From Bifidobacterium felsineum (GTDB taxonomy: Bacteria; Actinomycetota; Actinomycetes; Actinomycetales; Bifidobacteriaceae), in assembly GCF_002802915.1 (NCBI RefSeq), contig NZ_PEBJ01000005.1, positions 62,001-126,000 on the forward strand: DNA of 64,000 bases, given 5' to 3'. The notes under the pieces are model-generated. The model was not told the DNA's origin. It did no database searches and saw only the letters and a program-made list of their open reading frames with translations. Below, piece after piece: positions 35,521 to 45,559 of this stretch. Each line of letters starts with the position of its first letter. Within the stretch, counting starts at the first letter, position 1. The translations under genes and the position numbers were made by a program.

Positions 35521-36519
35521 TCATTGCTTCCCGTGAGCAATTGCCTCATTACTTTCCAACGACTGCTTTACAATCGTTTGTTCATCGTCCAGATCAACGG
35601 CAATTGCAGCACGGACGCCTTTCCACTTTTCAATAACAAACAGCGGATTGAGAGCCAACCAATAGAGCTTGCGCTTCCACGTATACTGGTGATCTTTCAG
35701 AATGAACAGACTTCCTAGTGTTACAGCTCGAATGACTTGTTTAATGACAAACAGGATAGAAATCGGATCCATCGTTTTACCCACACGACGGACACCAACA
35801 ATTTCGTCGAACATACGCTTCTTATAGTCACGAAGTTTGATTTCATTCGTATGCCATACGTTTGCACGCGGCGCGTACGCTTTCATATAACCATGACGAA
35901 TAAGATCTTCACCAAATTTCTGGTCTTCGGCATATGGAATGTCTTGATACGGCACATCACCAAGCAACACAGACTTACGTGCGGCGGAGTTCACGTCGGA
36001 ATAGAACGTTACCAAATCGAACAGCTGCTGCGAATCAATAAAATCATCCTCATAAAACAGCGTAGTGCCAAAGTCCGGCCCAAACTGCTTGAAGGTACGA
36101 ATGATTTCCTCTTTCAGCAGCGGCAACGCAGTAGTACGGGGGTCCTGCTTGCCCATGACACCAACAACCTGGGGGAAACGTTCTAGAGGCTGAATGATTT
36201 CATACAGCCATCGGTCATGAGCTGGCGTCGCATCCTGAGTGAGGTAGACAACATATTCGCCACGAGCCTTCTCAGCCGCCTGCTGGCGTACTCGGCCATG
36301 CGAGAATTCCGGCTTGGTAATGGTCTCATACCGGAAATGTTTGAACTTTGGCTCCCAAGACTTGATAATCTCAGGAGTACGGTCCTTGGAACTGGTATCA
36401 ATCACCAGAATTTCGTATTCGAAACCAACTTTCTGCGTGGACAGCGCGGTGAATAACTCATCCAAATTGTCTTCGCCGTAATACGTGGGAATAAAAACAG
36501 TGGCTTTGATATCAGTCAT
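35521..36519 (-). CDS. Family 2 glycosyltransferase (rhamnosyltransferase-like)
   Basis: 332 aa. It has the GT-A features TVFIPTYYGEDNLDELFTAL, EILVIDTSSKDRTPEII and the rhamnosyltransferase-typical EFSHGRVRQQAAEKARGEYV with VYLTQDATPAHDRWL, in which QDATP replaces the more usual DxD. EDQKFGEDLIRHGYMKAYAP is the catalytic-base region. No long transmembrane helix; a weak hydrophobic stretch near residue 255 may attach it to the membrane. The ATG at 36519 overlaps the upstream GT4 gene by 8 nt. Given the complete dTDP-rhamnose pathway nearby, transfer of rhamnose is the best guess. Confidence 0.88.
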   Translation of the reverse strand: MTDIKATVFIPTYYGEDNLDELFTALSTQKVGFEYEILVIDTSSKDRTPEIIKSWEPKFKHFRYETITKPEFSHGRVRQQAAEKARGEYVVYLTQDATPAHDRWLYEIIQPLERFPQVVGVMGKQDPRTTALPLLKEEIIRTFKQFGPDFGTTLFYEDDFIDSQQLFDLVTFYSDVNSAARKSVLLGDVPYQDIPYAEDQKFGEDLIRHGYMKAYAPRANVWHTNEIKLRDYKKRMFDEIVGVRRVGKTMDPISILFVIKQVIRAVTLGSLFILKDHQYTWKRKLYWLALNPLFVIEKWKGVRAAIAVDLDDEQTIVKQSLESNEAIAHGKQ

Positions 36520-37759
36520 GATGCTGAGTGGTGGCCTCTCGGAGAATTATTTGTTCGAACTTATCGTACGAGGCATCCCAAGAGGAGCTTTCCGCTCGCT
36601 TGGAGATGCGCCTGCAACGGGCTTCAATATCTGGATCGTTAACAACCTCATCGAGTCCGTGAGCCAGTTCAATCGGAGAATCGAGCGTATATACGATATC
36701 CGGGTTCTCGCCTATGACCATGCGATTATTGTCGCCGTCATTCATTACCGGCACACAGCCTGCGGCGAGCAGCTCAAGCGGTAGAAGAGACGCGTTGGTC
36801 AGAGAAAGCACAAGGCATGCCTCAGACTCATGGTAAATCTGTGCAAGCTGGGTCGGGTTGACGATGCCACGATTCTCGTAGGGGAACGGAATGTCGTAGT
36901 CAGATACATCCCATCCGAAGAACACGATGTTGTAGTCGGGATGCATCTGGTGGAACTTAGCTAATGCGAGCACGCCGATTTCAAAAGCACGACGCTCAGT
37001 AACCGGGCGGCCGTAGAAACAGATCTGCTTCTTTTTAGATGTTTGGCTCTTCGGCTTGTAAATATCAAGATCTGCGCCAAAATCGAAATAATCAGCTGGC
37101 ATATCGAATTCACCGACCTTCTTGGTCAGCCAACGGCCAGCAGTTACGCCATAGAAACCGAAGCGATAGGTGTTTTCAGCAAGGACTGACTTAGATCCCA
37201 TGCCGTAGAAGAGCGGCTCATAGTCCTGCACAAAATACATCTTGTGCGCATTGGTTTTCATGTTGAATACCGGATATGCGGTTTCCCAGCCGGTGGCAAA
37301 CAATACGTCGAGATCAATCTTGTCGATATCTTTAACCGGCACACATTTCACATCAATATCAAAATGCTCTTTGAGTAGCTGATGCGAGTATTCTGCAGGC
37401 TGCTTAGCAATGCTCTCATAGATAAAGAATGTGACATTATGGCCACGTTCTTGCAGAGACTTGGCAAAACGCGCAATGGTATGCTGACCGCCGCTGCCAA
37501 TGCTGATAGGAGACAATACCCAACCGATATTGAGTTTATCTTTCGCTACCTTGGCAGGCGCTTGATACGGATGAGCGACAAAATCTGCTGCTACAACATC
37601 CTCAGCAGACGTCATCACGTCAATAGGACGCTTGACAACAACATTTTGGACCACGGGAGTACGTTTGATTTTACGTTTGACGAAACTAAAAGTACGAGCC
37701 ACTGCTACTTTTAGCCCATTATGTCGAAGATACTGGAAAAAAGCTACAATATATCTCAT
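36512..37759 (-). CDS. WsaF-like glycosyltransferase (GT-B fold)
   Basis: About 415 aa from ATG 37759 (MRYIVAFFQYLRHNGLKVAV), 2 nt after the stop of the pyruvyltransferase and behind GGGAAGTG. GT-B enzyme: N-terminal Rossmann lobe with IGWVLSPISIGSGGQHTIAR, and C-terminal lobe with QICFYGRPVTERRAFEIGVL and LVLSLTNASLLPLELLAAGC, the nucleotide-sugar-binding ExxE-like region. It resembles rhamnan synthesis enzymes such as WsaF, which adds beta-rhamnose. The N-terminal 60 residues include a basic amphipathic stretch (FSFVKRKIKRTPVV) that may bind the membrane. It sits in a tightly packed operon. Product unknown. Confidence 0.86.
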   Translation of the reverse strand: MRYIVAFFQYLRHNGLKVAVARTFSFVKRKIKRTPVVQNVVVKRPIDVMTSAEDVVAADFVAHPYQAPAKVAKDKLNIGWVLSPISIGSGGQHTIARFAKSLQERGHNVTFFIYESIAKQPAEYSHQLLKEHFDIDVKCVPVKDIDKIDLDVLFATGWETAYPVFNMKTNAHKMYFVQDYEPLFYGMGSKSVLAENTYRFGFYGVTAGRWLTKKVGEFDMPADYFDFGADLDIYKPKSQTSKKKQICFYGRPVTERRAFEIGVLALAKFHQMHPDYNIVFFGWDVSDYDIPFPYENRGIVNPTQLAQIYHESEACLVLSLTNASLLPLELLAAGCVPVMNDGDNNRMVIGENPDIVYTLDSPIELAHGLDEVVNDPDIEARCRRISKRAESSSWDASYDKFEQIILREATTQHHD

Positions 37760-37761
37760 AT

Positions 37762-38931
37762 TCACTTCCCAATAATTTTTCTGGCAAAACGAATGGGCGC
37801 TGATACCATCCGCCCTGCTTTCCAAGTTCGAGATTGGTAAATCGCATCAATTTGCGCCCGTAGCATACTGCTCTCATTCGCATCGCGCTGCTGCAAGATA
37901 TCATAGCGAGCCTGCAAATCAGCATAGCGGGTCTGCAAATCAGCATACTTTTCTCGCAACCAAGCTTTATCTCCTGCTAATAGCAATGCCTCATTCAGGG
38001 AATGGAAACCACGCGTAAAAAGACGCACATATGCTGTATTGGTCGCTATGTTTGAGAAGTCGACCGTACGGAATGTTATATCATTGTTAAAGCCGGTGAA
38101 GGCAGACGCGTTAGCTATTAGTTTCTCTCGCAATGAGAGATATTCATCAGGATTTGCTGGCGGATTATCTACATTGAATAATTCATAATTATTCAAATAA
38201 TCCACATCTGTAGCTTTATTAACAAGATTATCGAGCCCTGCATACCGTCGAGGATCATATTTGAGATGATCCATAATCAAAAAAACAGGTGTTCCCAAAG
38301 CAAGCGATGGCAGCATGGCATGAAGACGAGTAGTGACAACTGCATGCGCAGACTGGTACAGGAATAGGAAATACTCCGCCAACTGAAAACGGTCATCTCG
38401 GCTCATATTGGCATCAAAATATGGAGAGGACTCGATTACAGGGCGATTCGTCTTCTTCCGCAACATTGCGACGACCGGTTTCGGCAAATCAACCGCTAGG
38501 ACAAAATCCTGTTTCTTTACTTGAGGATCAGCCTGCAAGGTCAGCGTCATGCAACCCGAAAAATACGAATCGATACCATGCTTCTGCAGATAATCCAACG
38601 TTGACAGGTCTCTTGCGCCAACAGGTCCATGACTATTTAAATAAGCAATACTTTCACTTGAGAAAAATGCATCACCCACTCGTTGATCAGCCTGATCAAT
38701 ATACATCGAAATCAATAATGGGTCTATTGACGAAGTTTTAGGCGGCCATGCATATGGAGAATGCATATACCATCCATTCATGATGATTTTGATATCATCT
38801 TTCGGTTCCCATTGACCTACATAATCGCGATCAACGTAACTATCTACGCGTGGCAAAAATCTTCTGGCTGCAATGCTCTGAATCTCATCACCGATGTTTT
38901 CGGTCTCATAAGAGAAAAGGCCGTACTTCAT
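37762..38931 (-). CDS. Polysaccharide pyruvyltransferase family protein with coiled-coil tail
   Basis: 389 aa from ATG 38931 (MKYGLFSYETENIGDEIQSI), next to AAAAGGA and overlapping the exporter ATPase stop. The polysaccharide pyruvyl transferase family transfers a pyruvate ketal from PEP onto sugars. Seen: TENIGDEIQSIAARRFLP, GPVGARDLSTLDYLQKHGID and SAHAVVTTRLHAMLPSLALG, the last being the conserved RLHAMIPAL-type block. The final 75 residues are different: a heptad repeat (KYADLQTRYADLQARYDILQ) followed by a basic end (RFARKIIGK), which suggests oligomerisation or docking. In the operon it follows the ABC exporter genes, so it could add the terminal cap that the exporter recognises (inference). 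Confidence 0.86.
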   Translation of the reverse strand: MKYGLFSYETENIGDEIQSIAARRFLPRVDSYVDRDYVGQWEPKDDIKIIMNGWYMHSPYAWPPKTSSIDPLLISMYIDQADQRVGDAFFSSESIAYLNSHGPVGARDLSTLDYLQKHGIDSYFSGCMTLTLQADPQVKKQDFVLAVDLPKPVVAMLRKKTNRPVIESSPYFDANMSRDDRFQLAEYFLFLYQSAHAVVTTRLHAMLPSLALGTPVFLIMDHLKYDPRRYAGLDNLVNKATDVDYLNNYELFNVDNPPANPDEYLSLREKLIANASAFTGFNNDITFRTVDFSNIATNTAYVRLFTRGFHSLNEALLLAGDKAWLREKYADLQTRYADLQARYDILQQRDANESSMLRAQIDAIYQSRTWKAGRMVSAPIRFARKIIGK

Positions 38932-38933
38932 AA

Positions 38934-40190
38934 TCAGTCCTTTTTCGGAGTAACAGCGAACTGGAAAGGAGGCTTCCAATTCTGGCTGACATCAACAGGT
39001 GCATGCACCTCAAAAAGAAGCACATTATTCGCCATCAGATAATTGTCACTACGGTCCGCTTTTTTGACGGCAACCTGTACGGAAAAGATTCCGTTGGGGA
39101 AGATATTATCGACTTCAAGATGAACGTGCGAATCGTGGCCTTCAGTGAAATCTATAGGTTGATTGACGTTTTTATCATCTGACGCCACACGAAAAACAAT
39201 TTCACCCACTTCACTATTAATCACAAACGTCAGCACGGCATCTTCCAAAGTACGCTTCGGCATCAAATCAATATCGAATATAAGCTTGTCGGCACTAATG
39301 CTATGAGAAACGGCTATATCCACATTTTCTCGACGCTGCCGATTAGCTTCTTCTAGCTCATGATTACGTCCTGATTCATCACTAGCACCAGAGAATTGCG
39401 ACTCCAAATCCGCAAGATCAAGACGTTGATTATTGAGCTCTTGATACGCTTGAGCAACCTCCAGTGGAGATCCATCAATTTTTAAATCACCATCGTGAAT
39501 CAAAATTGCACGATTGCAGAAACGCTGAACTGAATCCATGGAATGTGTCACAAGAATAACGGTTTTCTTCTCGCGACGAAGCTTAGCAAAATACGCATAA
39601 CACTTGCGTTGGAAAGCCTCATCTCCAACAGCAAGAATTTCGTCGAGTAGAAGGATGTCTGATTGAGCTCTAATCGCCATGGAGAACGCAAGACGGACTA
39701 ACATTCCACTGGAGTAATTCTTGATTTTCTGTTCCATGAACTCGCCCAGCTCAGCAAAATCGACGATATCGTCATACATAGCATCGATTTCCTTTGTGGA
39801 AAAACCCATCAAAGCACCATTGAGGTAGACGTTATCGTGACCAGTAAGTTCAGGGCTAAAACCAACACCAAGCTCAATGAACGGCACGAGAACACCATTA
39901 ACGGTAATATCGCCTTTTTCCGGGTAATAAATCTGTGCCATCAGTTTCAGCAACGTGCTCTTGCCACTACCATTCCTGCCGACAATACCAATGAAGTCGC
40001 CCTTGTTAATGGTGAAACTAATGTCACGAAGAACCTGATGTTCCTCGTATCCTTTTTTCCCACTTATTGCATTAAAAATAGCCTGTTTCAAGCTAGATGC
40101 TTTTTCCAACGGAAGTTTAAAGCTTTTGGAAACGTGAGAAACCTGGATTGCAACTTCTTTATTATTCTTAGAATCGATAGACATCGTCAC
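38934..40190 (-). CDS. ABC exporter ATPase with Wzt-type C-terminal domain
   Basis: About 418 aa. Residues 1-240 are an ABC ATPase of the O-antigen/teichoic-acid exporter class: Walker A GIVGRNGSGKSTLL, ELGVGFSPELTGHDNVYLNG, signature YSSGMLVRLAFS, and Walker B ILLLDEILAVGD. Residues 275-418 form a beta-sandwich Wzt C-terminal domain (KRTLEDAVLTFVINSEVGEI, NIFPNGIFSVQVAVKKADRS), which in Gram-negative systems binds the modified end of the polymer. GTG 40190 and ATG 40184 are both possible starts behind GAGG; GTG overlaps the permease stop by 4 nt. It works with the permease upstream to move finished glycan across the membrane. Confidence 0.93.
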   Translation of the reverse strand: MTMSIDSKNNKEVAIQVSHVSKSFKLPLEKASSLKQAIFNAISGKKGYEEHQVLRDISFTINKGDFIGIVGRNGSGKSTLLKLMAQIYYPEKGDITVNGVLVPFIELGVGFSPELTGHDNVYLNGALMGFSTKEIDAMYDDIVDFAELGEFMEQKIKNYSSGMLVRLAFSMAIRAQSDILLLDEILAVGDEAFQRKCYAYFAKLRREKKTVILVTHSMDSVQRFCNRAILIHDGDLKIDGSPLEVAQAYQELNNQRLDLADLESQFSGASDESGRNHELEEANRQRRENVDIAVSHSISADKLIFDIDLMPKRTLEDAVLTFVINSEVGEIVFRVASDDKNVNQPIDFTEGHDSHVHLEVDNIFPNGIFSVQVAVKKADRSDNYLMANNVLLFEVHAPVDVSQNWKPPFQFAVTPKKD

Positions 40191-40990
40191 ATCACCTCAG
40201 CAAACTTTTTAGAGCTCTTTCCGAAGTACCAAGCTCCAAAAGCTAATACAATCAGCACAATACCTACAGGAATCAAGCCAATCAGTGGAGTCCCCCACAT
40301 AGACCACAACGTTTGTGTGTAATCCGTCACTAAGTTATATCGGATATCTTGAACAACCTGCGCCATCGGACTCAGCATCATTAACTTTGCCATAAACGGA
40401 TGCGTAGCACTTACCATCGTAATTGGATAAATAATAGGCGTTCCATAGAAGAACAGCTGCAGGGCCACTTCCCAGAGATATCCTACGTCACGATATTTCA
40501 CAAACAAAGATCCCAACAATAGGCCAATGCCCAATGCGAGTAAGTACATTTCAAGAATGTTGAATGGAAGCAACAAGATAGTCCAGCGGAATTTCACTCC
40601 TGTCAGTACCGCGAATACGAGCACCACAAGAAGGTTAAAGAATAAGTTGATAAGCGCTGAAATCGTTCCAGAAAGAACGATAATATACTTAGGAAAGTTA
40701 ATCTTACGGATCAAATCACCACGCGACACAATAGCCTGAAGACCTTGTGTCGTTGCTTCAGCGAAGAACGTCCAGAACGAGATACCAGCCAACAGGTAAA
40801 CAGCATAATTGGGAATGTCTCCGCCCATTGCCAAGAACTTGGCAAACACTACGTACATCACAGCAAAAAGCATGAGTGGCTTAAGAATTGACCACAGGTA
40901 ACCGAGTGCAGACTGCTGATAGCGCAACTTGAAATCGGTGACCGTCAGCTCATGCAATAGCACACGGTTCCTCTTACTAAACAGCTTCAA
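40187..40990 (-). CDS. ABC-2 polysaccharide export permease (Wzm/TagG type)
   Basis: 267 aa from TTG 40990 (LKLFSKRNRVLLHELTVTDF read with initiator Met), which has GGGAGGA at ideal spacing; an upstream TTG at 41008 is inside that site. It has six membrane helices and the hallmark cytoplasmic start TDFKLRYQQSALGYLWSILK, found in Wzm/TagG proteins, plus VSRGDLIRKINFPKYIIVLS. C-terminal YGTPIIYPITMV and LSPMAQVVQDIRY are also family blocks. It overlaps the ATPase gene. The pair exports an already assembled polymer, which implies ABC-dependent rather than Wzy-dependent synthesis here. Confidence 0.93.
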   Translation of the reverse strand: MKLFSKRNRVLLHELTVTDFKLRYQQSALGYLWSILKPLMLFAVMYVVFAKFLAMGGDIPNYAVYLLAGISFWTFFAEATTQGLQAIVSRGDLIRKINFPKYIIVLSGTISALINLFFNLLVVLVFAVLTGVKFRWTILLLPFNILEMYLLALGIGLLLGSLFVKYRDVGYLWEVALQLFFYGTPIIYPITMVSATHPFMAKLMMLSPMAQVVQDIRYNLVTDYTQTLWSMWGTPLIGLIPVGIVLIVLAFGAWYFGKSSKKFAEVM

Positions 40991-41119
40991 CGTTCCTCCC
41001 TTGTGCAACAGGCCTGAAGCATTGGCATAGTAGTCTTACCCTACTAGTAACCCTGCCGAAACAGATTGTTACAGCGATACTTCAATACTTATCGAACTGC
41101 CCACATATCACAGTCAAAA

Positions 41120-42010
41120 TCAATCTTGACGCTTTACAATGACCTTGCCGTCGGCGACGTCTTTGAGGTGCTTGCCGTAGGGACTCTTGCCGTAGCGCTC
41201 GGCGGATTCGAGGAGCTCGTCCTTGCTGATCCAGCCGTTCTCGTACGCGATCTCCTCAGCAACAGCGATGGGCAGGCCCTGGGCGCGTTGCACGGTGCGC
41301 ACGAACTCGCCCGCCTCGTACAGGGAATCCATCGTACCGGTATCCAGCCAGGCATAACCGCGGCCGAGCGTCTGTACGTTGAGGGAACCGTTCTCGAGGT
41401 ACATTTTGTTGAGGTCGGTAATCTCCAGCTCGCCACGGGCGGAGGGCTTGACCTGCTTGGCGAACTCGGTGACGCGCTCGTCGTAGAAGTACAGGCCTGT
41501 CACCGCGTAATGCGACTTCGGCTGGGAGGGCTTCTCCTCGATGGAGACGGCCTTCTTGTTCTCGTCGAACTCCACCACGCCGTAACGCTCCGGATCATCG
41601 ACATAATAGCCAAACACGGTAGCACCGTGTTCCACGGACGCGGCCTTACGCAGCGTACGCCCGAGGCCGTTGCCGTAGAAGATATTGTCGCCGAGCACGA
41701 GGGCGCAGGGTTCGCCGTCGATGAACTCCTCGCCGAGGATGAACGCCTGGGCTAGGCCGTCCGGGCTGGGCTGCACCTTATAGCTGAAATGCACGCCGTA
41801 CTGCTCACCATTGCCAAGGAGCTTTTCGAAGTTGGGCAGGTCCTTCGGCGTGGAGATGATCAGAATGTCACGGATACCCGCCATCATCAGCACGCTCAGC
41901 GGGTAGTAGATCATCGGCTTGTCATACACCGGCAGCAACTGCTTCGACGTCACCGTCGTGAGCGGATAGAGTCGAGTGCCCGAACCGCCAGCGAGGATAA
42001 TGCCCTTCAT
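41120..42010 (-). CDS. rmlA: Glucose-1-phosphate thymidylyltransferase
   Basis: 296-aa first enzyme of dTDP-L-rhamnose synthesis, joining dTTP and glucose-1-phosphate. ATG 42010 ([20 protein letters not shown]) is at the family's normal position; the longer reading to 42034 adds no homology. Signature GGSGTRLYP, catalytic [20 protein letters not shown], metal-binding [13 protein letters not shown] and [16 protein letters not shown] are all intact. It follows rmlC-rmlD across a terminator (42073-42104), so it may have its own promoter. Downstream, 129 bp separate it from the exporter permease. Confidence 0.97.
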   Translation of the reverse strand: MKGIILAGGSGTRLYPLTTVTSKQLLPVYDKPMIYYPLSVLMMAGIRDILIISTPKDLPNFEKLLGNGEQYGVHFSYKVQPSPDGLAQAFILGEEFIDGEPCALVLGDNIFYGNGLGRTLRKAASVEHGATVFGYYVDDPERYGVVEFDENKKAVSIEEKPSQPKSHYAVTGLYFYDERVTEFAKQVKPSARGELEITDLNKMYLENGSLNVQTLGRGYAWLDTGTMDSLYEAGEFVRTVQRAQGLPIAVAEEIAYENGWISKDELLESAERYGKSPYGKHLKDVADGKVIVKRQD

Positions 42011-42072
42011 GAGACCTGCTTTCTCCATATTCATACAAGCGTATCCAGCTTAGCCAATACCGCCGCAAAACA

Positions 42073-42104
42073 GAAAACCGCACAGAGTCTTCTGTGCGGT
42101 TTTC
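42073..42104. terminator. Bidirectional terminator after rmlC-rmlD
   Basis: GAAAACCGCACAGA - GTCT - TCTGTGCGGTTTTC is a perfect 14-bp stem with T-runs on both strands, 20 bp after the fused gene's stop. It probably partly separates rmlCD transcription from rmlA. Confidence 0.85.
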
Positions 42105-42124
42105 ACACGGGAATCAACGATTCC

Positions 42125-43579
42125 TTACTTATTGAGTTCTTTGGTGACGTATGTGTTGAGGCTGTCCTCCCAATCGGCAGGCGTGTAGCCGGCTTCACTG
42201 ATCTTCGACAGATCCAATGCGGAATGGGTCGGACGCGGGCTGACCGGGTTCTTCGCGTTCGCGAAGTATTCCGCCGTGCTGATCGGCTTCACCTTGCTTC
42301 CGTTGCCATTGGTCAGGTCGAACACCTCAGCCGCGATATCCGCCCACGACTTCACGGCTCCGGAACCGGTCAGGTTGTACGTGCCGTACGGGGCGTGGCT
42401 GTCCAAGAGGTGGAAGATGGCCTCGGCCATGTCCCTGGTGAAGGTGAGGCGGCCGTACTGGTCGTCCACCACGGTCACCTGGTCGAGCTTGTCCTCCGGA
42501 TCATTGACGCGGCTGGACAAGGCCATCATGGTCTTCACAAAGTTATGGCCCTCGCCGATCACCCAACTGGAGCGCAGGATGTAATGCTCGGGAGCGTTCG
42601 CCACCGCGATGTCACCGGCCGCCTTCGTCTGGCCGTAGACGCCCAACGGGGCGAAGTCCTCCGTCTCCGTATGCTCCTCCTGCGTGCCGTCGAACACGTA
42701 ATCGCTTGAGACGTGCACGAGCGTGATGTGATGATCCTTCGCGACCCTGGCCAGCAGGGCCGGGCCCTGCGCGTTCGCCTTCCACGCGACAGGACGTCCC
42801 TCCGCGGTCTCCGCCCTGTCCACGGCCGTATAGGCACCAGCGTTGATGATCGTGCCGTACAGGCTCCAGTCATACCTGTCGTACGCGGCGGGATCGGAGA
42901 AGTCGAACTCGTCGATATCCGTATACTCGAACCCCTCCAGACCATGGGCCTCCGCGTACCGGCGGATCGCATGGCCCAACTGGCCGTTGCAGCCCGTCAC
43001 CAGCGTGCGCTTCGGAGCCATGGGCTTCGCGTCCCTGAGCATCGGATGATGCAGGTCCGCCTCGCTGCGCTCCGACTCCTCCAACGGGATCGGCCACTGG
43101 ATATTGAGCTCCGGGTCGGCGAGGTTCACGAACGTGTACGTCCTCTTCTGCTCCAGGCTCCAATGCGCGTTCACCAAGTACGTGTACACGGTCCCATCCT
43201 GCAAGGCCTGGAAGCTGTTGCCCACGCCACGCGGCACATAGATCGCCTTCGACGGGTCCAGACGCGTCGTAAACACCTGGCCGAACGAGTCGCCCGGCCT
43301 GAGGTCCACCCACGCGCCGAAGATCTCACCGGCGGCGATGCTGATGTACTTGTCCCAAGGCTCCGCATGAATGCCACGCGTCACGCCCTTGGTCGCGTTG
43401 AAGCTGATGTTGTTCTGCACGGGGCCGAAATCAGGCAGACCAAGCGCGGTCATCTTCGCGCGCTGCCAGTTCTCCTTGAACCAGCCACGATTATCACCAT
43501 GCACCGGCAGGTCGAACACCAGCAAACCGGGGATGTTGGTCTCGGTGACCTTCAAATCCTTCTCAAACTCAAACGACAT
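42125..43579 (-). CDS. Fused dTDP-4-dehydrorhamnose 3,5-epimerase and reductase
   Basis: 484-aa bifunctional enzyme for the last two steps of dTDP-L-rhamnose synthesis. Residues 1-190 are the RmlC cupin, with DNRGWFKENWQR, the catalytic-His block TKGVTRGIHAEPWDKYISI and AIYVPRGVGNSFQALQD. Residues 195-484 are the RmlD short-chain reductase, with the NAD(P)-binding VTGCNGQLGHAIRRYAEA, NAGAYTAVDRAE, HVSSDYVFDGTQ and the catalytic YxxxK in GVYGQTKAAGD. The linker is very short. ATG 43579 has AAAGGA 7 nt upstream. Fusions of this kind occur in some actinobacteria and streptococci. Rhamnose is therefore a building block of the encoded glycan. Confidence 0.95.
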   Translation of the reverse strand: MSFEFEKDLKVTETNIPGLLVFDLPVHGDNRGWFKENWQRAKMTALGLPDFGPVQNNISFNATKGVTRGIHAEPWDKYISIAAGEIFGAWVDLRPGDSFGQVFTTRLDPSKAIYVPRGVGNSFQALQDGTVYTYLVNAHWSLEQKRTYTFVNLADPELNIQWPIPLEESERSEADLHHPMLRDAKPMAPKRTLVTGCNGQLGHAIRRYAEAHGLEGFEYTDIDEFDFSDPAAYDRYDWSLYGTIINAGAYTAVDRAETAEGRPVAWKANAQGPALLARVAKDHHITLVHVSSDYVFDGTQEEHTETEDFAPLGVYGQTKAAGDIAVANAPEHYILRSSWVIGEGHNFVKTMMALSSRVNDPEDKLDQVTVVDDQYGRLTFTRDMAEAIFHLLDSHAPYGTYNLTGSGAVKSWADIAAEVFDLTNGNGSKVKPISTAEYFANAKNPVSPRPTHSALDLSKISEAGYTPADWEDSLNTYVTKELNK

Positions 43580-43602
43580 GAATCAATCCTTTCCGTCAAG
43601 CC

Positions 43603-43950
43603 TTACCGAAGAGCCCAAATCACGAACACGTTACCGCGCCGGTCAGGAGCCAGCTGTTTTATTTGTTCAAATCCGAAATCATGAAAGAGCTTCATGCTCC
43701 GCTCGTTACGGATGTCGATATACGCCACGAAATGAGCCTCTCGTCCCTGTCGAATGGACTGTGCACGAGCACACCGTATCGCATCAGCCAACGCGTCGCG
43801 CCCGAGACCACGGCCCCTATATGATGACGCAACTGCGATAAGCGCGACTTCAAATACATCAGGAGCTCTCCTTGCCACAGCGCAATACGTAGCAATTTCG
43901 CCGTCATCCGCAACGCCTAGACGAATCCAATTATCGGAGCTCAAATACAA
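43603..43950 (-). pseudogene. GNAT acetyltransferase domain without its own start, possibly frameshifted
   Basis: The frame holds the second half of a GNAT fold: RLGVADDGEIATYCAVARRA, the acetyl-CoA motif VASSYRGRGLGRDALADAIR and the C-terminal ERSMKLFHDFGFEQI. Normal GNAT proteins have 50-70 more residues in front. No ATG or GTG with a ribosome site precedes it; the frame opens at a TTG inside the end of the preceding gene. Removing one base near 43935 would join that gene (69 codons) to this domain and give a normal-sized protein of about 180 aa. So it is either a frameshift mutation, programmed shifting, or a sequencing error. It lies inside the rml cluster. Confidence 0.6.
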
Positions 43951-44140
43951 TTGCGCTATGCCGAATCAGCCGTTGCACCAAGAGCTCCCAAGGATACGGG
44001 TGCAAGGACTCGCCTTTAACCCAACGTCCATCGATTTCACGATTACGTGGAACCGAAACCGTGCATGTGAAAGACGGGAACTTCCGTTCATCCCCTTTGC
44101 TCACAAAGCGAAAAGAGACAATGGAATTCCCGTCCGGCAT
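43931..44140 (-). CDS. Small protein, probable N-terminal part of the GNAT gene
   Basis: 69 aa from ATG 44140 (MPDGNSIVSFRFVSKGDERK) with GAAGG 8-9 nt upstream. Basic, no membrane segment; it ends RHSAIVFELR. Its last 20 nt overlap the GNAT frame, and shifting by one base continues FEL straight into DNWIRLGVADDGE of the acetyltransferase. It is therefore probably the N-terminal part of one broken gene rather than an independent protein. It starts 16 nt after a 52-codon gene and looks co-transcribed. Confidence 0.55.
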   Translation of the reverse strand: MPDGNSIVSFRFVSKGDERKFPSFTCTVSVPRNREIDGRWVKGESLHPYPWELLVQRLIRHSAIVFELR

Positions 44141-44156
44141 AGCAAACACCTTCAGT

Positions 44157-44315
44157 TCAGGCGTATAGCAAACGAGCCGAATCCTCCAAGGACTCCTCCC
44201 CGTCAGCCTGAAGATACTCCATCACATCTTGAGGAAGTGGCGCATCGCACATACGGAGATAATCCTGTTCAGCAGAACCCTCATCAACCGAATAAAGATC
44301 AATCAACGACGCCAT
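44157..44315 (-). CDS. 52-aa acidic protein of unknown function
   Basis: ATG 44315 is preceded by a near-perfect AAAGGAGGAA, the strongest ribosome site in this region, which argues that this tiny frame is expressed. The product (MASLIDLYSVDEGSAEQDYL...) is acidic (about 12 Asp/Glu against 2 basic residues), predicted helical, and has no signal or membrane helix. It heads a three-frame cassette with the split GNAT gene, inserted between rmlB and rmlCD. The arrangement of a small acidic protein plus an acetyltransferase is reminiscent of antitoxin plus GNAT toxin, but no antitoxin fold is recognisable. Confidence 0.6.
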   Translation of the reverse strand: MASLIDLYSVDEGSAEQDYLRMCDAPLPQDVMEYLQADGEESLEDSARLLYA

Positions 44316-44403
44316 CAATTCCTCCTTTCGATATGCATCAGTGTACCCTCGTCCATCTACCGGATGCATGGTGGATGGCAAACTCCGCCAGCCACCATGC
44401 CAT

Positions 44404-45432
<1,029 letters not shown>

Positions 45433-45559
45433 TTATGTCAACGACAAGAAAACATGAATTCTGCCTAGATGATTCTCTCATAAACTAATTCCTGTAGGCA
45501 AAACTCTTTAGATATCATCACATTCGTCTGATGGCGAACAATCAATGCATGACTTCATG

